DNA of 64,000 nucleotides from contig CAMDKM010000017.1 in assembly GCA_945900965.1 (NCBI GenBank), positions 1-64,000 on the forward strand, written 5' to 3'. Positions 27,819 to 39,354 of the stretch are shown here, piece after piece; the first letter of the stretch is position 1, and every line of letters starts with the position of its first letter. A model generated the notes under the pieces. It saw only the letters and a program-made list of their open reading frames with translations. It made no database searches and had not been told where the DNA came from. Source of the stretch: Bordetella parapertussis. Its GTDB lineage: Bacteria > Pseudomonadota > Gammaproteobacteria > Burkholderiales > JACQAP01. A program made the translations under genes and the position numbers.

Positions 27819-29042
27819 TCACGCGGCTGTCTCCAGTGAGACCTGCCCGGAAAGCAGACGCGGCAGAAGCAGGTCACGCGTCCGGCGGAGGTTCGTGATT
27901 TGGAAAATAAGCGTCTGTTGCTGCGCGATGATGTCAGCGAACAGTCCGGAAAATCGTTCGGCCACTTTGCCTTTCGGAATTACAACCTCGTACTTCTCCA
28001 GCACATCCCAATTCGCACGCGGCATCTTGGCTCCGTTGGAAGTCGCACTCGCCTCAGCGACGAATGCATCGCTGGAAACGCACGCGACCACCAGAGCGTG
28101 ATGCTCCGGGCGACGAGCACGGACGACGATGGTGTCGGCGGAGCACACACCATCGAACGGTGCAACGATAACTTTGTGAAAATAAGGCCTAATCTTTCCG
28201 AACAAAACTTCGCCTTTCTTGAACTCCAGCTTATTCGAACCGAGGTCGGTCGCTGTTTCCCAAGCATCGAGCGCGAGTGAGCGGCGCGGAATATGTTCCA
28301 AGCCGACATAAGGCTTTGGTTCGTTGAGTTCGCCCTTTGGCACATTGCGGCGCATGTCCTCCGCAATGTCGCCAAGCTTCTTCACCTCCCAGCCTTTAGG
28401 AATATCCCCGAGCGGGGAGGCGATGCGCGAGACTCTCTCGTGACCAGGAAAACGGAAGTGGACGAACCACTCGCGGTAGAGGGCGCGGGCCATCTCCTCC
28501 AATATCCGGATGCGCCGCTGACTGTTCTCCATCAGCTCGTCGTAGGCTGAAAGGATGCCTGCTATCTGCTGTTGCACTGGAAGCGGGGGAACGCGGAAGT
28601 CAAACGATAGGAGCTTTTCCAGACTCAAATTGTCCTGCGTTGTGCCGCGCGAGACGCTCTGCATCTGGAGCTTCAGAGTGTCCATGTAGTATTTGATGAA
28701 GCGGACATCAGCCTTGTCGGGGTCCGCGATAAAGCCGACGACGCTGTCGGGGAAACATCCCTCAATGCCGAGAATTGCACTCTCGGCGATATTCGCGGCA
28801 ATCGTGATGCAAAGAGTTCCGGGCTTCCAAAGTTTGCTCTGCGCAAGTCCTTCTTCGCTGTACGTCTGGGTGTATTTGGTGAGATGGAAATTTGCAGCCT
28901 TGATGTCTCCTGTTTGGAAGAACGGATAGCGCCCGCCGTAAAGTAACGCTGCATCGCGAGGTCGATGCCTCGATTTACCCCGACCAACGAAACCAAGTTC
29001 GTCGAGTTTTGCGGGTTTCCATTCAGCCGTCGCCATCACCAC
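27819..29042 (-). CDS. hsdS: Type I restriction specificity subunit S
   Basis: Two TRD-like halves; VPPLPVQQQIAGILSAYDELMENSQRRIRILEEMARALYREWFVHFRFPGHE; C-terminal LLLPRLLSGQV. Confidence 0.95.
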   Translation of the reverse strand: MVMATAEWKPAKLDELGFVGRGKSRHRPRDAALLYGGRYPFFQTGDIKAANFHLTKYTQTYSEEGLAQSKLWKPGTLCITIAANIAESAILGIEGCFPDSVVGFIADPDKADVRFIKYYMDTLKLQMQSVSRGTTQDNLSLEKLLSFDFRVPPLPVQQQIAGILSAYDELMENSQRRIRILEEMARALYREWFVHFRFPGHERVSRIASPLGDIPKGWEVKKLGDIAEDMRRNVPKGELNEPKPYVGLEHIPRRSLALDAWETATDLGSNKLEFKKGEVLFGKIRPYFHKVIVAPFDGVCSADTIVVRARRPEHHALVVACVSSDAFVAEASATSNGAKMPRANWDVLEKYEVVIPKGKVAERFSGLFADIIAQQQTLIFQITNLRRTRDLLLPRLLSGQVSLETAA

Positions 29043-29118
29043 GCCCCAGAATCTTCACCACGTTGCCCGCGATGATTTGTTCGATGCCGCGCGCCCACAT
29101 TCCGGCTTTCCGCGCCAG

Positions 29119-30156
29119 TCACTTCTTACCTCGCTTCTTAGTTTTGGGACGGGGCGGCAGTTGTTTGATGGCCTTGTCAAAATCGCCTCCGTCTTGATCG
29201 GTTTGTTTGATCTGTTCGCGATGGAATTTCTCGAATTCCGACTCGGCCAGTTCTTTGGCCATTTCGTGCGAGATTTTCCCCGCGTGATTCAGAATGGAAC
29301 GTTCGTTCAGAGTCAGAAAGCCGTTGAGTTTGGCGATCCACTCGCGCATGTGCATGGGGACGCGGCGCATGGCCTGGCCTTCGGCGAAGACGAGGTATTG
29401 CTCGACGAGATTGTTCAGCGCGGCAAGTTCTTGTTCGTCGAGATAGTTCTTGGCGATGGTGACATCCTGCTTGCGGACTTTCGCGCCGCGCCAGTTGGTC
29501 AGACCCATGTGGGGCTTCGCGGCATCGGCGCGCTTGTGAACGATCTCCGCCGCGGTGTGGCCGGTGATGGCCCAGTGCATTTTGTTTTGAACGGTCTGGA
29601 AGAATTCAATGCTGACCGGCTGGGTGGGATCGTAATCGACGCTGGTGGCGTAGATGTCGGTGATCTTCTGGTAGAAGCGCCGCTCGGAGGTGCGGATGTC
29701 CTGAATCCGCCGGAGTAACTCATCGAAATAATCGAAGGGCTGGTCGGGATTTTTCAGGCGTTCGTCGTCGAGAACGAAGCCCTTGACGATGAATTCGCGG
29801 AGTTGTTGCGTGGCCCAGATGCGAAAGCGGGTGGCGACGGCGCTTTTGACGCGGTAGCCGACGGAAATGATGGCGTCGAGGTTGTAGAACTTCGTTTGAT
29901 AGCTCTTGCCATCGGCGGCAGTTATCAAGGATTCCTTGATAACTGACTGTTCCGCCAATTCGTTCTCTTTAAAGACATTTTGCAGGTGCAGGCTCACGTT
30001 TTGCCTGGTGGTCTGAAAGAGAGCGGCCATATGCTGCTGGGTCAGCCATACGGTTTCGTTCTCCAGCCGGACTTCGATTTTCGTTCGCCCGTCCTCCGCC
30101 GAGTAGACCAGGAACTGTCCCTTGGCCGGAGGACCGGGCTTTTCCGAATCGCTCAT
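29119..30156 (-). CDS. RhuM family protein
   Basis: [77 protein letters not shown]. Confidence 0.93.
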   Translation of the reverse strand: MSDSEKPGPPAKGQFLVYSAEDGRTKIEVRLENETVWLTQQHMAALFQTTRQNVSLHLQNVFKENELAEQSVIKESLITAADGKSYQTKFYNLDAIISVGYRVKSAVATRFRIWATQQLREFIVKGFVLDDERLKNPDQPFDYFDELLRRIQDIRTSERRFYQKITDIYATSVDYDPTQPVSIEFFQTVQNKMHWAITGHTAAEIVHKRADAAKPHMGLTNWRGAKVRKQDVTIAKNYLDEQELAALNNLVEQYLVFAEGQAMRRVPMHMREWIAKLNGFLTLNERSILNHAGKISHEMAKELAESEFEKFHREQIKQTDQDGGDFDKAIKQLPPRPKTKKRGKK

Positions 30157-31898
30157 GTTTCCAGAATCTCCGCCACGTTGGCGGCGATGGTTAGTTCGAG
30201 GTCATGCGCGTGGGCGTTGAGGGCTTCGAGTTCCTCGCTCAGCGTTTCGAGTTGTTCCTTGAAATCCTCGTTGCTGACTTCCTCTCCCGGCGCGACGCCA
30301 ACGTAGCGGCCAGGATTGAGCGACCAGCCCTGCGCTTCGATTTCTTTCAGGTTCGCAGCTTTGCAGAGCCCTGGGATATCGCGATACCCCACGCCGAGGT
30401 AGCGCGCCGACGGTTCGGCTGCTCGAAGCACGGCGCCTTTCTTGCCATTACCCTGGTCCTCTTCCATGGATGGGGAAGAGGGAGAAAAGCATTCGATGAG
30501 TTTCGCCTTCGCTTCGTCACCGCCAAGGGTGAAATCAGGCTCTTCGCCACGGTAAAGCCGAACTATGTTCGCAAGGAAACTGATTTGCGCCTCGGTCCAG
30601 TCGCGGTGGGCGCGATCGATCTGACGATAGATATGGCGAGCGTCGATGAAGAGCACGGTGTCGGCTCTGCTTCTTCCCTCACCCCCGGCCCCTGTCCCGG
30701 AGGGCGAGGGGAGCTTGGACTTGCCGCGATCGAAGAACCACAGGGTGCAGGGAAGCGTGACGGTGTAGAACATGTTCGGACCGACGGCGACGACTGCGTC
30801 CACCGCACGGGACTGGACGAGCTGCTTGCGGATTTCCAGTTCGGAGGCGCGGGCGTCGCTCGCGGAGTTGGCCATGACGAAGGCGGCGCGGCCTTTGTCG
30901 TTGAGCGAGGAGTAGAAGAGCTGGATCCAGAGGTAGTTGGCGTTGTCGGTGCGCGGCAGGCCGAATGGGAAGCGCCGGCCCGGGCCAATGGCGTCTTTGA
31001 GTCGTTCCTTGTCCACCGCGTTGACGTTGAACGGCGGATTGGCGAGCGCAAATTCGAAGGCACCCACGGCCTTGTGCGGGTCGTCGTAGTAGCTGTTGAC
31101 CTCACCGCCGTGCCGGATGTCGCCCTCCAATCCGTGCACGGCGAGGTTCATGCGGCACAGGCGCCCGGTTTCGTCGGTCTTTTCGACGCCGAAGATGGAG
31201 AGCTCGGACGAGGGGTTTTTCTTGTGCTCGGCGACGAAGCGCGCGGACTGGACGAACATGCCGCCCGAGCCGCAGGCCGGATCGAGGATGCGGCCGTGAA
31301 AGGGCTCGATGATTTCGACCATGAGGCGCACGATGGGCGCCGGGGTGTAGAACTCGCCGCCCTTCTGCCCCTCGGTGCGGGCGAACTGGCCGAGGAAGTA
31401 TTCGTAGATGCGCCCGAAGGCGTCGTAGTCGAGGCTGACGGGGATCTCGGAGACCTTCTTCAGCAATTCCTTGAGGAGGGTGCCGTTGAAGATCTGATAG
31501 TTGCGCGGCAGCACGCCCGCGAGCTGCGGGTTGTGCTTCTCGATGTCGGCCATCGCCTCGTTGACGGCCTTACCGACGTTGCTGCCTTCAGGCCGCTGCA
31601 GCAGGTAGTCGAAGCGGGAGTTCGGCGTCAGGAACAGGACGCCTTCGGCCATGTACGCCTTGGGGTCGTCTATGCGCGACGCACCCCTGCGCGCGGATCC
31701 CCCGGCCTTCTCAAGCTCGGCGCGCCGCTTGGCGTAACGCGCTTCGGCAAAACGCAGGAAGATCAGGCCCAGCACGGGCGCCGAGTACTGCCCCGCCTTC
31801 AGCCCGGAATTGGCGCGGAACTGGTCCGCCGCCGCCCACAGGCGTTTTTCCAGCGTTTCATTGGCAGCGTCTCTTTCGGTGGGCGCGATCCAGCGCAT
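30153..31898 (-). CDS. hsdM: Type I DNA methyltransferase M subunit
   Basis: [16 protein letters not shown] and [28 protein letters not shown]. Confidence 0.96.
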   Translation of the reverse strand: MRWIAPTERDAANETLEKRLWAAADQFRANSGLKAGQYSAPVLGLIFLRFAEARYAKRRAELEKAGGSARRGASRIDDPKAYMAEGVLFLTPNSRFDYLLQRPEGSNVGKAVNEAMADIEKHNPQLAGVLPRNYQIFNGTLLKELLKKVSEIPVSLDYDAFGRIYEYFLGQFARTEGQKGGEFYTPAPIVRLMVEIIEPFHGRILDPACGSGGMFVQSARFVAEHKKNPSSELSIFGVEKTDETGRLCRMNLAVHGLEGDIRHGGEVNSYYDDPHKAVGAFEFALANPPFNVNAVDKERLKDAIGPGRRFPFGLPRTDNANYLWIQLFYSSLNDKGRAAFVMANSASDARASELEIRKQLVQSRAVDAVVAVGPNMFYTVTLPCTLWFFDRGKSKLPSPSGTGAGGEGRSRADTVLFIDARHIYRQIDRAHRDWTEAQISFLANIVRLYRGEEPDFTLGGDEAKAKLIECFSPSSPSMEEDQGNGKKGAVLRAAEPSARYLGVGYRDIPGLCKAANLKEIEAQGWSLNPGRYVGVAPGEEVSNEDFKEQLETLSEELEALNAHAHDLELTIAANVAEILET

Positions 31899-32215
31899 GG
31901 ATTCCTCATTTCAACTTGGAACGCAATTATCGCCGATGCGGCAAGAAGCATCACGATACCTTTCTGCCTTCCCTCGGCTTCGACAAGGGCCACGTCATCC
32001 ACGCCCACATCGCAACCCGCCAGCACGGCAATCCACAAGTTCCTTTTTTGCCATTGATGCGTCGTCGGGCAGTCAATTGCCACCGGCGTTTTTGGCTCTT
32101 GACCGCTGCGCCAGGCAGGTACGACAGCTTTAATGTCCAGCGAGTCGGAACAGCCCCGCGCCAAGTACGGCAAATACAATCTGGCGCGGTTTCCGGCGGG
32201 CGCGTAACCTGCCGG

Positions 32216-33964
32216 TCACTCGCGACCAGCCGTCACGACATCCGGGGAGTTCGAGTACAGTAGTTCGACCATTGCCGCGCGGCGCTCCAACACCGCACGT
32301 TGGTTGATATAGCCCTTGTCGGTGATTTCGTTGCCGTCGATCTGCGGCGGCTCCGCCATGACCAGCAGCCGTGCGGGATGGGTGGAGCTGCCGCCTTCTT
32401 TTGCCAGGACCGCAAGCGCACCCGATAGTTTTTTCCGTACTTCCGTCGCAGAAACATCCCTGACCGCCGCCGGATTGAGGAACACCAGCGCGCCGATTTC
32501 GTTTCGATCCTGGCCGGTGATGACGGCATCCTGGACCAGCGGATTGGCTGCGGCGATGAGCTTGACGCGAATGGCACCGGGATGCACCCAGGTCCCGGTC
32601 GTGAGCTTGAAGTCCTCCGCGACACGGCCGTCAAAGACCAGGCCTTTTTCCGGGGCTGCCGGGTCGAAGAATTTCATCGCGTCGCCGATGCGGTAAAAAC
32701 CTTCCTCGTCGAAGGCTGCTTTTGTCAGGTCATCGCGGCGGAAATAGCCCGGCGTGACGTTGGGCCCCCTGACCCTCGCTTCCAGCTTGCTGCCGGCAGG
32801 AACCAGTTTGACTTCGCAACCCGGGGTGGGCCCGCCGACGATGCCGGCGCGCTCGATCGGCATGTGCACGCAGGTGGCCATCGGCGCGGTTTCGGTCGAA
32901 CCCCAGGCGGAGAGCATCGCCAGCCGGCCGCCTTTTTCCTGGATCGCGAGGTTTTCGATCCGTTCCCAGAGGTTCTGCGGCAGCGCGGCGCCGGCGTAAA
33001 ACACGACATCGAGCTCGCGGAAGAAATTTTTGCGCAGTTCTTCGTCGGCTTCGAGAAACGGCAGCAGCAGATCAAACCCGCGCGGCACGTTGAAATACAG
33101 GGTCGGCGAGATTTCCCGCAGATTTTTCACCGTGGTTTCCACCAGGCCCGGCACCGGTTTGCCGCCGTCAATGTAGAGCGTGCCGCCGTTGCGCAACACC
33201 GCGTTGAAGGTGCCGTTGCCGCCAAAAGTATGATTCCACGGCAACCACTCGCAAAGCACCGGCGGCCGGTCTTCCAGAAACGGCCAGATCTGCGCCCAGG
33301 ATTGCTGGTTGGAGCACAGCATGCGCTGGGTATTGATAACCCCCTTGGGCATACCCGTCGAACCCGAGGTAAACAGGATTTTTGCCACGGTGTCCGGTAT
33401 CAGGCTGGCGAACGCCGTCTCCAGTGCCACGCCAGGTTCGGTTTCCAGCAATTCCGACACTGGTGTTGACGAGGCGCCGACGGCCGCGAGCGCAGGAGCG
33501 AATTTTCCCGGCTCGGCGGCGAAGACCAGACCCGGCTTGAGCAGATCGAAGATGTACTTGAGCTTCGCGAAATCCTTCGACATCAGCGAATAGGCAGGCG
33601 ATATCGGCGCCACCGGGACGCCGGCATGCATCGCCCCCAGCGCGAGCAGCGCGTGATCGACACTGTTGTCAGACAGAATCGCGACCGGTCTTTCGGCACC
33701 GAGCCCCCGGTCCAGCAGCGCCTGGCCAATTCGCCGTGCAGACGAGAGGGCATCGCGATAGGTCAGACGCCGCCATCCCTCGCCTTTTTTTTCCGCGAGG
33801 AAGGTTCGCTCCGGTGCGCGCTCGTTCCACCGCACCAGCCAGTCGCCGACCGCGCGCGCATAGGGCTGCAGCGGCTGTGTCGAGCGCAGCAGAATTTCGC
33901 CGCCGGGGCGTTCTTCACGCTGGACCGACGTTGGCGCGTAACGCAGCCGGGTATGCAATCGCAT
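32216..33964 (-). CDS. Acyl-CoA synthetase (feruloyl-CoA synthetase-like)
   Basis: [57 protein letters not shown]. Confidence 0.9.
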   Translation of the reverse strand: MRLHTRLRYAPTSVQREERPGGEILLRSTQPLQPYARAVGDWLVRWNERAPERTFLAEKKGEGWRRLTYRDALSSARRIGQALLDRGLGAERPVAILSDNSVDHALLALGAMHAGVPVAPISPAYSLMSKDFAKLKYIFDLLKPGLVFAAEPGKFAPALAAVGASSTPVSELLETEPGVALETAFASLIPDTVAKILFTSGSTGMPKGVINTQRMLCSNQQSWAQIWPFLEDRPPVLCEWLPWNHTFGGNGTFNAVLRNGGTLYIDGGKPVPGLVETTVKNLREISPTLYFNVPRGFDLLLPFLEADEELRKNFFRELDVVFYAGAALPQNLWERIENLAIQEKGGRLAMLSAWGSTETAPMATCVHMPIERAGIVGGPTPGCEVKLVPAGSKLEARVRGPNVTPGYFRRDDLTKAAFDEEGFYRIGDAMKFFDPAAPEKGLVFDGRVAEDFKLTTGTWVHPGAIRVKLIAAANPLVQDAVITGQDRNEIGALVFLNPAAVRDVSATEVRKKLSGALAVLAKEGGSSTHPARLLVMAEPPQIDGNEITDKGYINQRAVLERRAAMVELLYSNSPDVVTAGRE

Positions 33965-34114
33965 GGCTTGGCTTGTGTTCAGTACCCAAAGGTATTGGAC
34001 CGGCATCCATTCTCCGGCCTTGCGCAGCGGCAGGAGGTCGCGCCCACATCGTGCGCCCCTTCGTCGGCTGCCCGCCTGTATCGGCAGCGACAACAGAAAA
34101 ACACCGTCAGCCGA

Positions 34115-37100
34115 CTAGCGTATTTCAAGGCGCGCACGGGGACGCTCTTCGAAGGCTTTTTCTTCCGGCCGGTACATGCGGTAATAACGCGCCGGCGGCA
34201 AGACGAAACTCCCGCGCTGTGCCACTCGCAGCAGGTGACGCACCACCACTTCGCTCTCGATCGTTTCGACCGGCACGGCATATCCATACGACGTGGGTTC
34301 GTTGCTCGCGCGCGCGATCACTTGATCGGCCGCGGCGCCGGGGAACCGAACCGAAATGCCCCAGGTACCGCGTTCCACGCTGGCGCCGGGCGGCAGAGGC
34401 ACCTCGATCACGCCAAAGTGCAAAGCCGAACCGCCGGTTCGTTTGAGCACGATTTCGTCCAGATACACTTCGTCGGTTTTCAGCGCCGAATCCGCGGCCA
34501 GCAATTCCAGTTCGAAACGCGAAGGCACCGCCGTCAGATCTCGCGGGCCCTCTCCACGCTGCGGCGCCTCGATTCTTCTGGCGCCAGCTGGGGTACCTTC
34601 TACTCGCTTCATCCGGTAGATCCTGCGCTCCAGCTGCAAGGGCAGGCTCGACTTTTCGGTCTCCCGGCTGTCATATTGAACCACTGCAAGCAGGCCCGCG
34701 GTCGGCGCAGCGGCAAGATTGATCGCCGCTTGTCCGGGGGGCGCGCGCCAGACACGCTGCCCCGTCACACTGTCCTCGGGTAACCAAGGGGCGGTGAGCC
34801 CGGGCACTGCGGTGGTGTCGATCATGGCCCCGCCCAATACGCGCTGCAGCCAAACCAGCGTCAATGCACGATCGATGGTGGGCATTTCGCCGCGCACGCG
34901 TTCCAGCAGCGGCTGCGCCTCGCTGGCCGGCATGTGGCCGATGAGAATGAGCAGCGCATCGCCAAGCGGCACATCCGCCTCCATCACGACCTGCTCGGCG
35001 GCCTCCAGGGTCTGCGACAGCCCTTGCGGGATACTCGCATGAAGCTGCTGAAGGACATAGGCGGTGAGCAGCCGCGCCATCGCATCGGAGAGCAAGTCGC
35101 CGTTGGCATCCATCACCAGGCTGGCAAGCGGCGACACTTGGCTGGGCTGGCCCGTTGGCGTCTGGCTCGCCAATTCTTCGGCAAGCGCCGCCATCAGCGA
35201 AACGACGGGCAGGTCCATCTCGTTCATCCAGCTCAACATCAAGGCACGCTCCCAGGGCAGACGCTTTGCGCCCTGAGTGCGATAAACCTCAAGCAACCTG
35301 TCCCAGTGACCTTCGGGCATCTTCAGCCCCAGAACCCCGCTCGCATGCCAGTCGGCGTAGTAAGCGTAGGCGGTAAGCAGGGCATCGCCATCCCGGGTCG
35401 GCGCGCTCCACCAGCCAAATACCGCCTGCGGCCCGGCCATTTGCGCCAGACGGAAGCGATAGCCGTGCAGGCGCTGCGCTAGGGTCGCCGTCAGACGGTC
35501 TTCACCGGCACGCACCGATTTCAGTGCAATGCTGTAGGGAAGCAGCCGACTCGCCGTCTGTTCGACACAGCCATAGGGATAATCGATCAAGTCGTCGAGC
35601 ACGCGCCGAAAATGCAGGCTCGCCGAATCGGCCAACTGCACGCGCACGTTGGACGCATCGGCCGGTAGTTTGAGTTCGGTATCGCGCTCAAGCAGCGGCA
35701 GCGCCAGCGACCGTTTGCTCTGCCAGGCCACAGGCTGCACGCGCAAGGCCACGTCCAGGGAATCCACCACCGTGCCTGCCGCCGAGAGTTTCAGACTCAA
35801 TGGTGCAGAGCCCGTCTGCGAGGCATCAAGCGGCAAGCGCATGAAGTTGGCGCCGGGCTTCAAATTCAACGTCTCGATGTGCTTGACTCCGGCGCCGGCG
35901 GCGGAAAATTCCACTTTCGCCTCGCTTCCGCTCTGATTAAATACCAGCACACTCGCCGCGGGCCTATCTTGTGCGCGCATCCAGTTCGGGCTCGTCCATT
36001 TCAGGTAGAACGATTTGTCGGAGCGAAAATACGCGGTGCTCTGGCCGGCGATGCCTGCCCTGTTCAGCGCGCGCGCCGTTACCCGCCAGCGGGTGAGCGA
36101 GTCCGGCATGCGAAACGTTACCTTGGCGCGGCCGTTGGCATCCATCCGCAGCGAAGGGTTCCAGTAGGCGGTATCGATATCCTCACGGCGCGGCCGCTCC
36201 AGAATTTTGATCGCCCGCTCGCGAGTCTCACGGTGCGCAGGCACTGCCTCGCGCGAAGGCGGAGTCGCGAGGTCATAACCGATAAATCCCAGGCCGGCGA
36301 CGGTGCGCACGTTGTTGCGCCGGAAGTGATGAAAAAATTCGAAAATGTCCGGCGCAATCTCCGGCTGCAAGACATAAATCATTTCATCGACCACACCCAG
36401 GGTAACCAGCGCGCCGGCTGCCGGTTTGCCGCCGATTTGTGCATCGACATTGAGCGTAACCATGTCGCCCGGCGCATAGACCTGCTTGTCCGCGGCGACG
36501 GCAACCTCGACGCGCGGAATTTCCACCCGGAGGCCGTGATTCTGAAACGCGTATTCGCCGTCCTTCACATAGGCAACCGAAAACGTCATGTAGGGTCCGA
36601 GGTCGGCGCCCACCGGCAAATCGAAGCGCCACTGCTCGGGGCTAAGCGAGTGCGCGCCCACCCAGTCGCGGGCCGAGTTCAGCAACGCGGTTTTCTCCAC
36701 ACGGTCGCGCTCCAGCGTCAGCAAAGCTTCGTCCACTGCTTGCGGAAAAGTGACCAGCGCGTGGGCAGTTTCGCCGGGCCGATAACGGGGTTTGTCGAAC
36801 ACAATTTCGATCGAGCCCTGCGGCGCACGTGCCCCGGGGCCGCTCACGAAATGCGGCTTGGCCCCGACGATATTGCCGGCCGCGTCGCGCAGCGACACGG
36901 TATAACTGCCCGGATCGGGAAATGCGATGACCAGCTTGCCGTCGGTGCCCGAGCTGCCGCTATCGCGTTTACGATTTCCCAGGCGCACCCATTCCCAGGC
37001 GGCGGCGCTGACGGGTTCCGCGGCAGCCAACGCCCGCAAGGTGAACACCACTTTTTCGCCCGGCGCGGAGAATGCTCGATCGGCGCGCACCTGATAGCTG

Positions 37101-38713
37101 CCGGCGCCACGCTCGATGAGCAGTTCGCGGCTGAAGCGCACGCGGTAGGCGGCGCCGTCGGTGGCGAGCACGCTCAGAACGTAGCGGCTGGGCTCAGTGG
37201 CGGCGGGCAGTGCAAATGTCGCATTGCCGCTGGCGTCGGTCTTGAGTGTCGAGGAGGAAAGTTTGACCGGAAACAGACCGGAATAACCGAGGTCTCCTTC
37301 GATCATGCTAAGGCGTTGTGCGCGCGCCATCAGTTCCACCGCCGCGCCGACCACCGGATTGCCATCGGGATAAGCGAGCTGAATGCGCCCCCTGATTTCC
37401 TCTCCGGTTTTGTAATCGCGCTTTTCCGGCACAACGTGGATTTCGAAATGCGGCTTCTGATAATCCGCAACGCGAAACGCCGCGCCGTAATTCGCTCCCT
37501 GATAAACAAAGCGCAGTTCATAGCCGCCGGCAACCGCATTCTCCGGCAAACGGAAACTGGTATCGGCGCCGGTTTCGGACGACAGGCGCAAAGTCCGGGT
37601 GGCCACCGGAAAACCATGCGGGTCGGCGACACTGAGCTCCAATTCGCCTGGGGCCAACGGCGAGGAGTCGCGCGCCGAGCGGAAAGAACGCCCCGCGAAT
37701 TTCACAAACACTTCATCTCCCGGCCGGTAGAGCGGCCGGTCGGTTACCGCATAAAGTTTGGCGTCGTGGATCTCGCTGTCGTAATAGAAATTCTCCGAAA
37801 TGAAGACGCCGCCCTGGCGGTCCTCGCCGAAGACATAGTTTTTTTCGGGCGCCGTGCGCTCGAAGACCACCAGGCCGCGAGCATCGGTGGCGCCGCTTTT
37901 GAGCACACCAACGCCGTCGGTCCACAGGGCCCGTGCACCGGCTTGCGGTTTCCCATTGCGCCGACCAGCAACCCAGACCAGCATCTGTCGCGCGGAGATT
38001 TTTGTCAGCACAATCGAATCCGAAACGAATACCAGAGCCGTAGCGCGATAGTCGCCCACCATCGCCTCGACCAGATACAGGCCTGGCGCGCGCTTGCCCA
38101 GCGGGATCATGACGTTGCCGGGCGCCACGCGAATAAACTCGCTGCTGCTGCCGGCAAGCTTGTGTCCGGCGGGCGACTCGATCGGCCTGGCAAAATTGAC
38201 AGGGTAGCGAAAACTATCCACCAACTCATGTTGCGCAAGTTTTCGGTAGGCCGGATTGCGCACCAAAGGCGTTGACCGGCCCGATTCCGGATGCGACCTC
38301 GTCTCCGGTGCTTGCGCAATAACCGCCTCGCGGGCGGATTTGGTGAACAAGGTCCGCCAGATGTCGCGCGAACCGATCCACCAGCGGTCCCACAGTCGGG
38401 ACAAAGCATTGCCAAGCCCGGTGCCGCTGTAGTTACCTTCCACCTCGATGCGATGCAGATTCTTCTGCCGGCTCAGAAAATCGATCGGCCTGGCGATTCG
38501 ATAGACATTAACATCGGCCCCGCCATACTTGCGCACCGCATCGAGGTCATGGGCCTCCAGGCGCACCATCGCCACTTCTTCCTTGCCGTAGGAGGCATCG
38601 GCAAGCAGAAAAAACACCCCGCCACCCTCGGCGTTTGCCGCACCGAATAGCGCCAGCAAGACAAACACACAGGCAGCGGCCGTGCAGCGAAGGACGGAGA
38701 GGGAGAATTTCAT
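34115..38713 (-). CDS. Bacterial alpha-2-macroglobulin family protein with thioester motif
   Basis: Signal peptide; bait/MG domains (VVDEMIYVLQPEIAPDIFEFFHHFRR); DYPYGCVEQTASRLLPY contains CxEQ. Confidence 0.93.
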   Translation of the reverse strand: MKFSLSVLRCTAAACVFVLLALFGAANAEGGGVFFLLADASYGKEEVAMVRLEAHDLDAVRKYGGADVNVYRIARPIDFLSRQKNLHRIEVEGNYSGTGLGNALSRLWDRWWIGSRDIWRTLFTKSAREAVIAQAPETRSHPESGRSTPLVRNPAYRKLAQHELVDSFRYPVNFARPIESPAGHKLAGSSSEFIRVAPGNVMIPLGKRAPGLYLVEAMVGDYRATALVFVSDSIVLTKISARQMLVWVAGRRNGKPQAGARALWTDGVGVLKSGATDARGLVVFERTAPEKNYVFGEDRQGGVFISENFYYDSEIHDAKLYAVTDRPLYRPGDEVFVKFAGRSFRSARDSSPLAPGELELSVADPHGFPVATRTLRLSSETGADTSFRLPENAVAGGYELRFVYQGANYGAAFRVADYQKPHFEIHVVPEKRDYKTGEEIRGRIQLAYPDGNPVVGAAVELMARAQRLSMIEGDLGYSGLFPVKLSSSTLKTDASGNATFALPAATEPSRYVLSVLATDGAAYRVRFSRELLIERGAGSYQVRADRAFSAPGEKVVFTLRALAAAEPVSAAAWEWVRLGNRKRDSGSSGTDGKLVIAFPDPGSYTVSLRDAAGNIVGAKPHFVSGPGARAPQGSIEIVFDKPRYRPGETAHALVTFPQAVDEALLTLERDRVEKTALLNSARDWVGAHSLSPEQWRFDLPVGADLGPYMTFSVAYVKDGEYAFQNHGLRVEIPRVEVAVAADKQVYAPGDMVTLNVDAQIGGKPAAGALVTLGVVDEMIYVLQPEIAPDIFEFFHHFRRNNVRTVAGLGFIGYDLATPPSREAVPAHRETRERAIKILERPRREDIDTAYWNPSLRMDANGRAKVTFRMPDSLTRWRVTARALNRAGIAGQSTAYFRSDKSFYLKWTSPNWMRAQDRPAASVLVFNQSGSEAKVEFSAAGAGVKHIETLNLKPGANFMRLPLDASQTGSAPLSLKLSAAGTVVDSLDVALRVQPVAWQSKRSLALPLLERDTELKLPADASNVRVQLADSASLHFRRVLDDLIDYPYGCVEQTASRLLPYSIALKSVRAGEDRLTATLAQRLHGYRFRLAQMAGPQAVFGWWSAPTRDGDALLTAYAYYADWHASGVLGLKMPEGHWDRLLEVYRTQGAKRLPWERALMLSWMNEMDLPVVSLMAALAEELASQTPTGQPSQVSPLASLVMDANGDLLSDAMARLLTAYVLQQLHASIPQGLSQTLEAAEQVVMEADVPLGDALLILIGHMPASEAQPLLERVRGEMPTIDRALTLVWLQRVLGGAMIDTTAVPGLTAPWLPEDSVTGQRVWRAPPGQAAINLAAAPTAGLLAVVQYDSRETEKSSLPLQLERRIYRMKRVEGTPAGARRIEAPQRGEGPRDLTAVPSRFELELLAADSALKTDEVYLDEIVLKRTGGSALHFGVIEVPLPPGASVERGTWGISVRFPGAAADQVIARASNEPTSYGYAVPVETIESEVVVRHLLRVAQRGSFVLPPARYYRMYRPEEKAFEERPRARLEIR

Positions 38714-39354
38714 GCGCTTAAAAAACGGAAGCGGAAAGCCCCCGCAAAATTGGGGTTGGCGTCGGAAGGGTGCCAGCGTGTGTCCGGCCAGCGTTGCAGT
38801 TGTCCGATGCTTACCGCGCGCAGGCCGCTGTCGGACGATGTGGCCTCGCCGGTGTGATAGGCAACAAAATTTCCCATCCACACCATCAAATGTTGTGCAT
38901 CGCCCTGATCAAAAAACAGCACATCACCAGCCAGAGCGAGGTTGCAGTCGCGGGAGACCAGGTGGGTATTCTCCTGAACCAACTCCAGTGCTCCGGCATA
39001 AGCCGAAGCCGACCCGTCGGCGAGCCGCCAGCGGTGACGCAAGCTCAATTGCCGTTCATCGAGCCCCACTTCCGGTGGCAGCGGCAGACCGGCGAGGCCA
39101 TTGGCGCGCTTCCATTGATTGTCATGCTCGCGCAGCGCCTCGGCCACCGCAAAGCGCACCAGCCCGGCGCAATCCTGATGATGCCAGCGCGGCGATGGTC
39201 CGGCGGTCAGTTGCGCACTAATGATGCGTAGCATCCAGGCCCTGAATACACGCGATTGAACGGGCGTGAGTCTCACATCCGACGGACCCTGTGCATGTGC
39301 GCCGCGCAGGCTGGCTAACGCAAGCATTCCCAGAAGAAGCGCGCGGCGCTTCAC
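38710..39354 (-). CDS. DUF1175 (YfaT-like) exported protein, NlpC/P60-like Cys/His pattern
   Basis: WHHQDCAGLVRFAVAEAL; LAGDVLFFDQGDAQHLMVWMG; 4-nt overlaps with neighbours on both sides. Confidence 0.8.
   Translation of the reverse strand: MKRRALLLGMLALASLRGAHAQGPSDVRLTPVQSRVFRAWMLRIISAQLTAGPSPRWHHQDCAGLVRFAVAEALREHDNQWKRANGLAGLPLPPEVGLDERQLSLRHRWRLADGSASAYAGALELVQENTHLVSRDCNLALAGDVLFFDQGDAQHLMVWMGNFVAYHTGEATSSDSGLRAVSIGQLQRWPDTRWHPSDANPNFAGAFRFRFLSA

Noticed and set aside
30204-32057. 617-aa plus-strand ORF
   Set aside because: Antisense to hsdM, which has clear methyltransferase motifs
31916-32263. 115-aa ORF between hsdM and the acyl-CoA synthetase
   Set aside because: No motif, odd composition; overlaps the 3' end of the synthetase gene. 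Most likely non-coding
35879-38275. 798-aa plus-strand ORF
   Set aside because: Antisense to the well-supported alpha-2-macroglobulin gene; composition typical of GC-rich shadow ORFs, no recognisable motif
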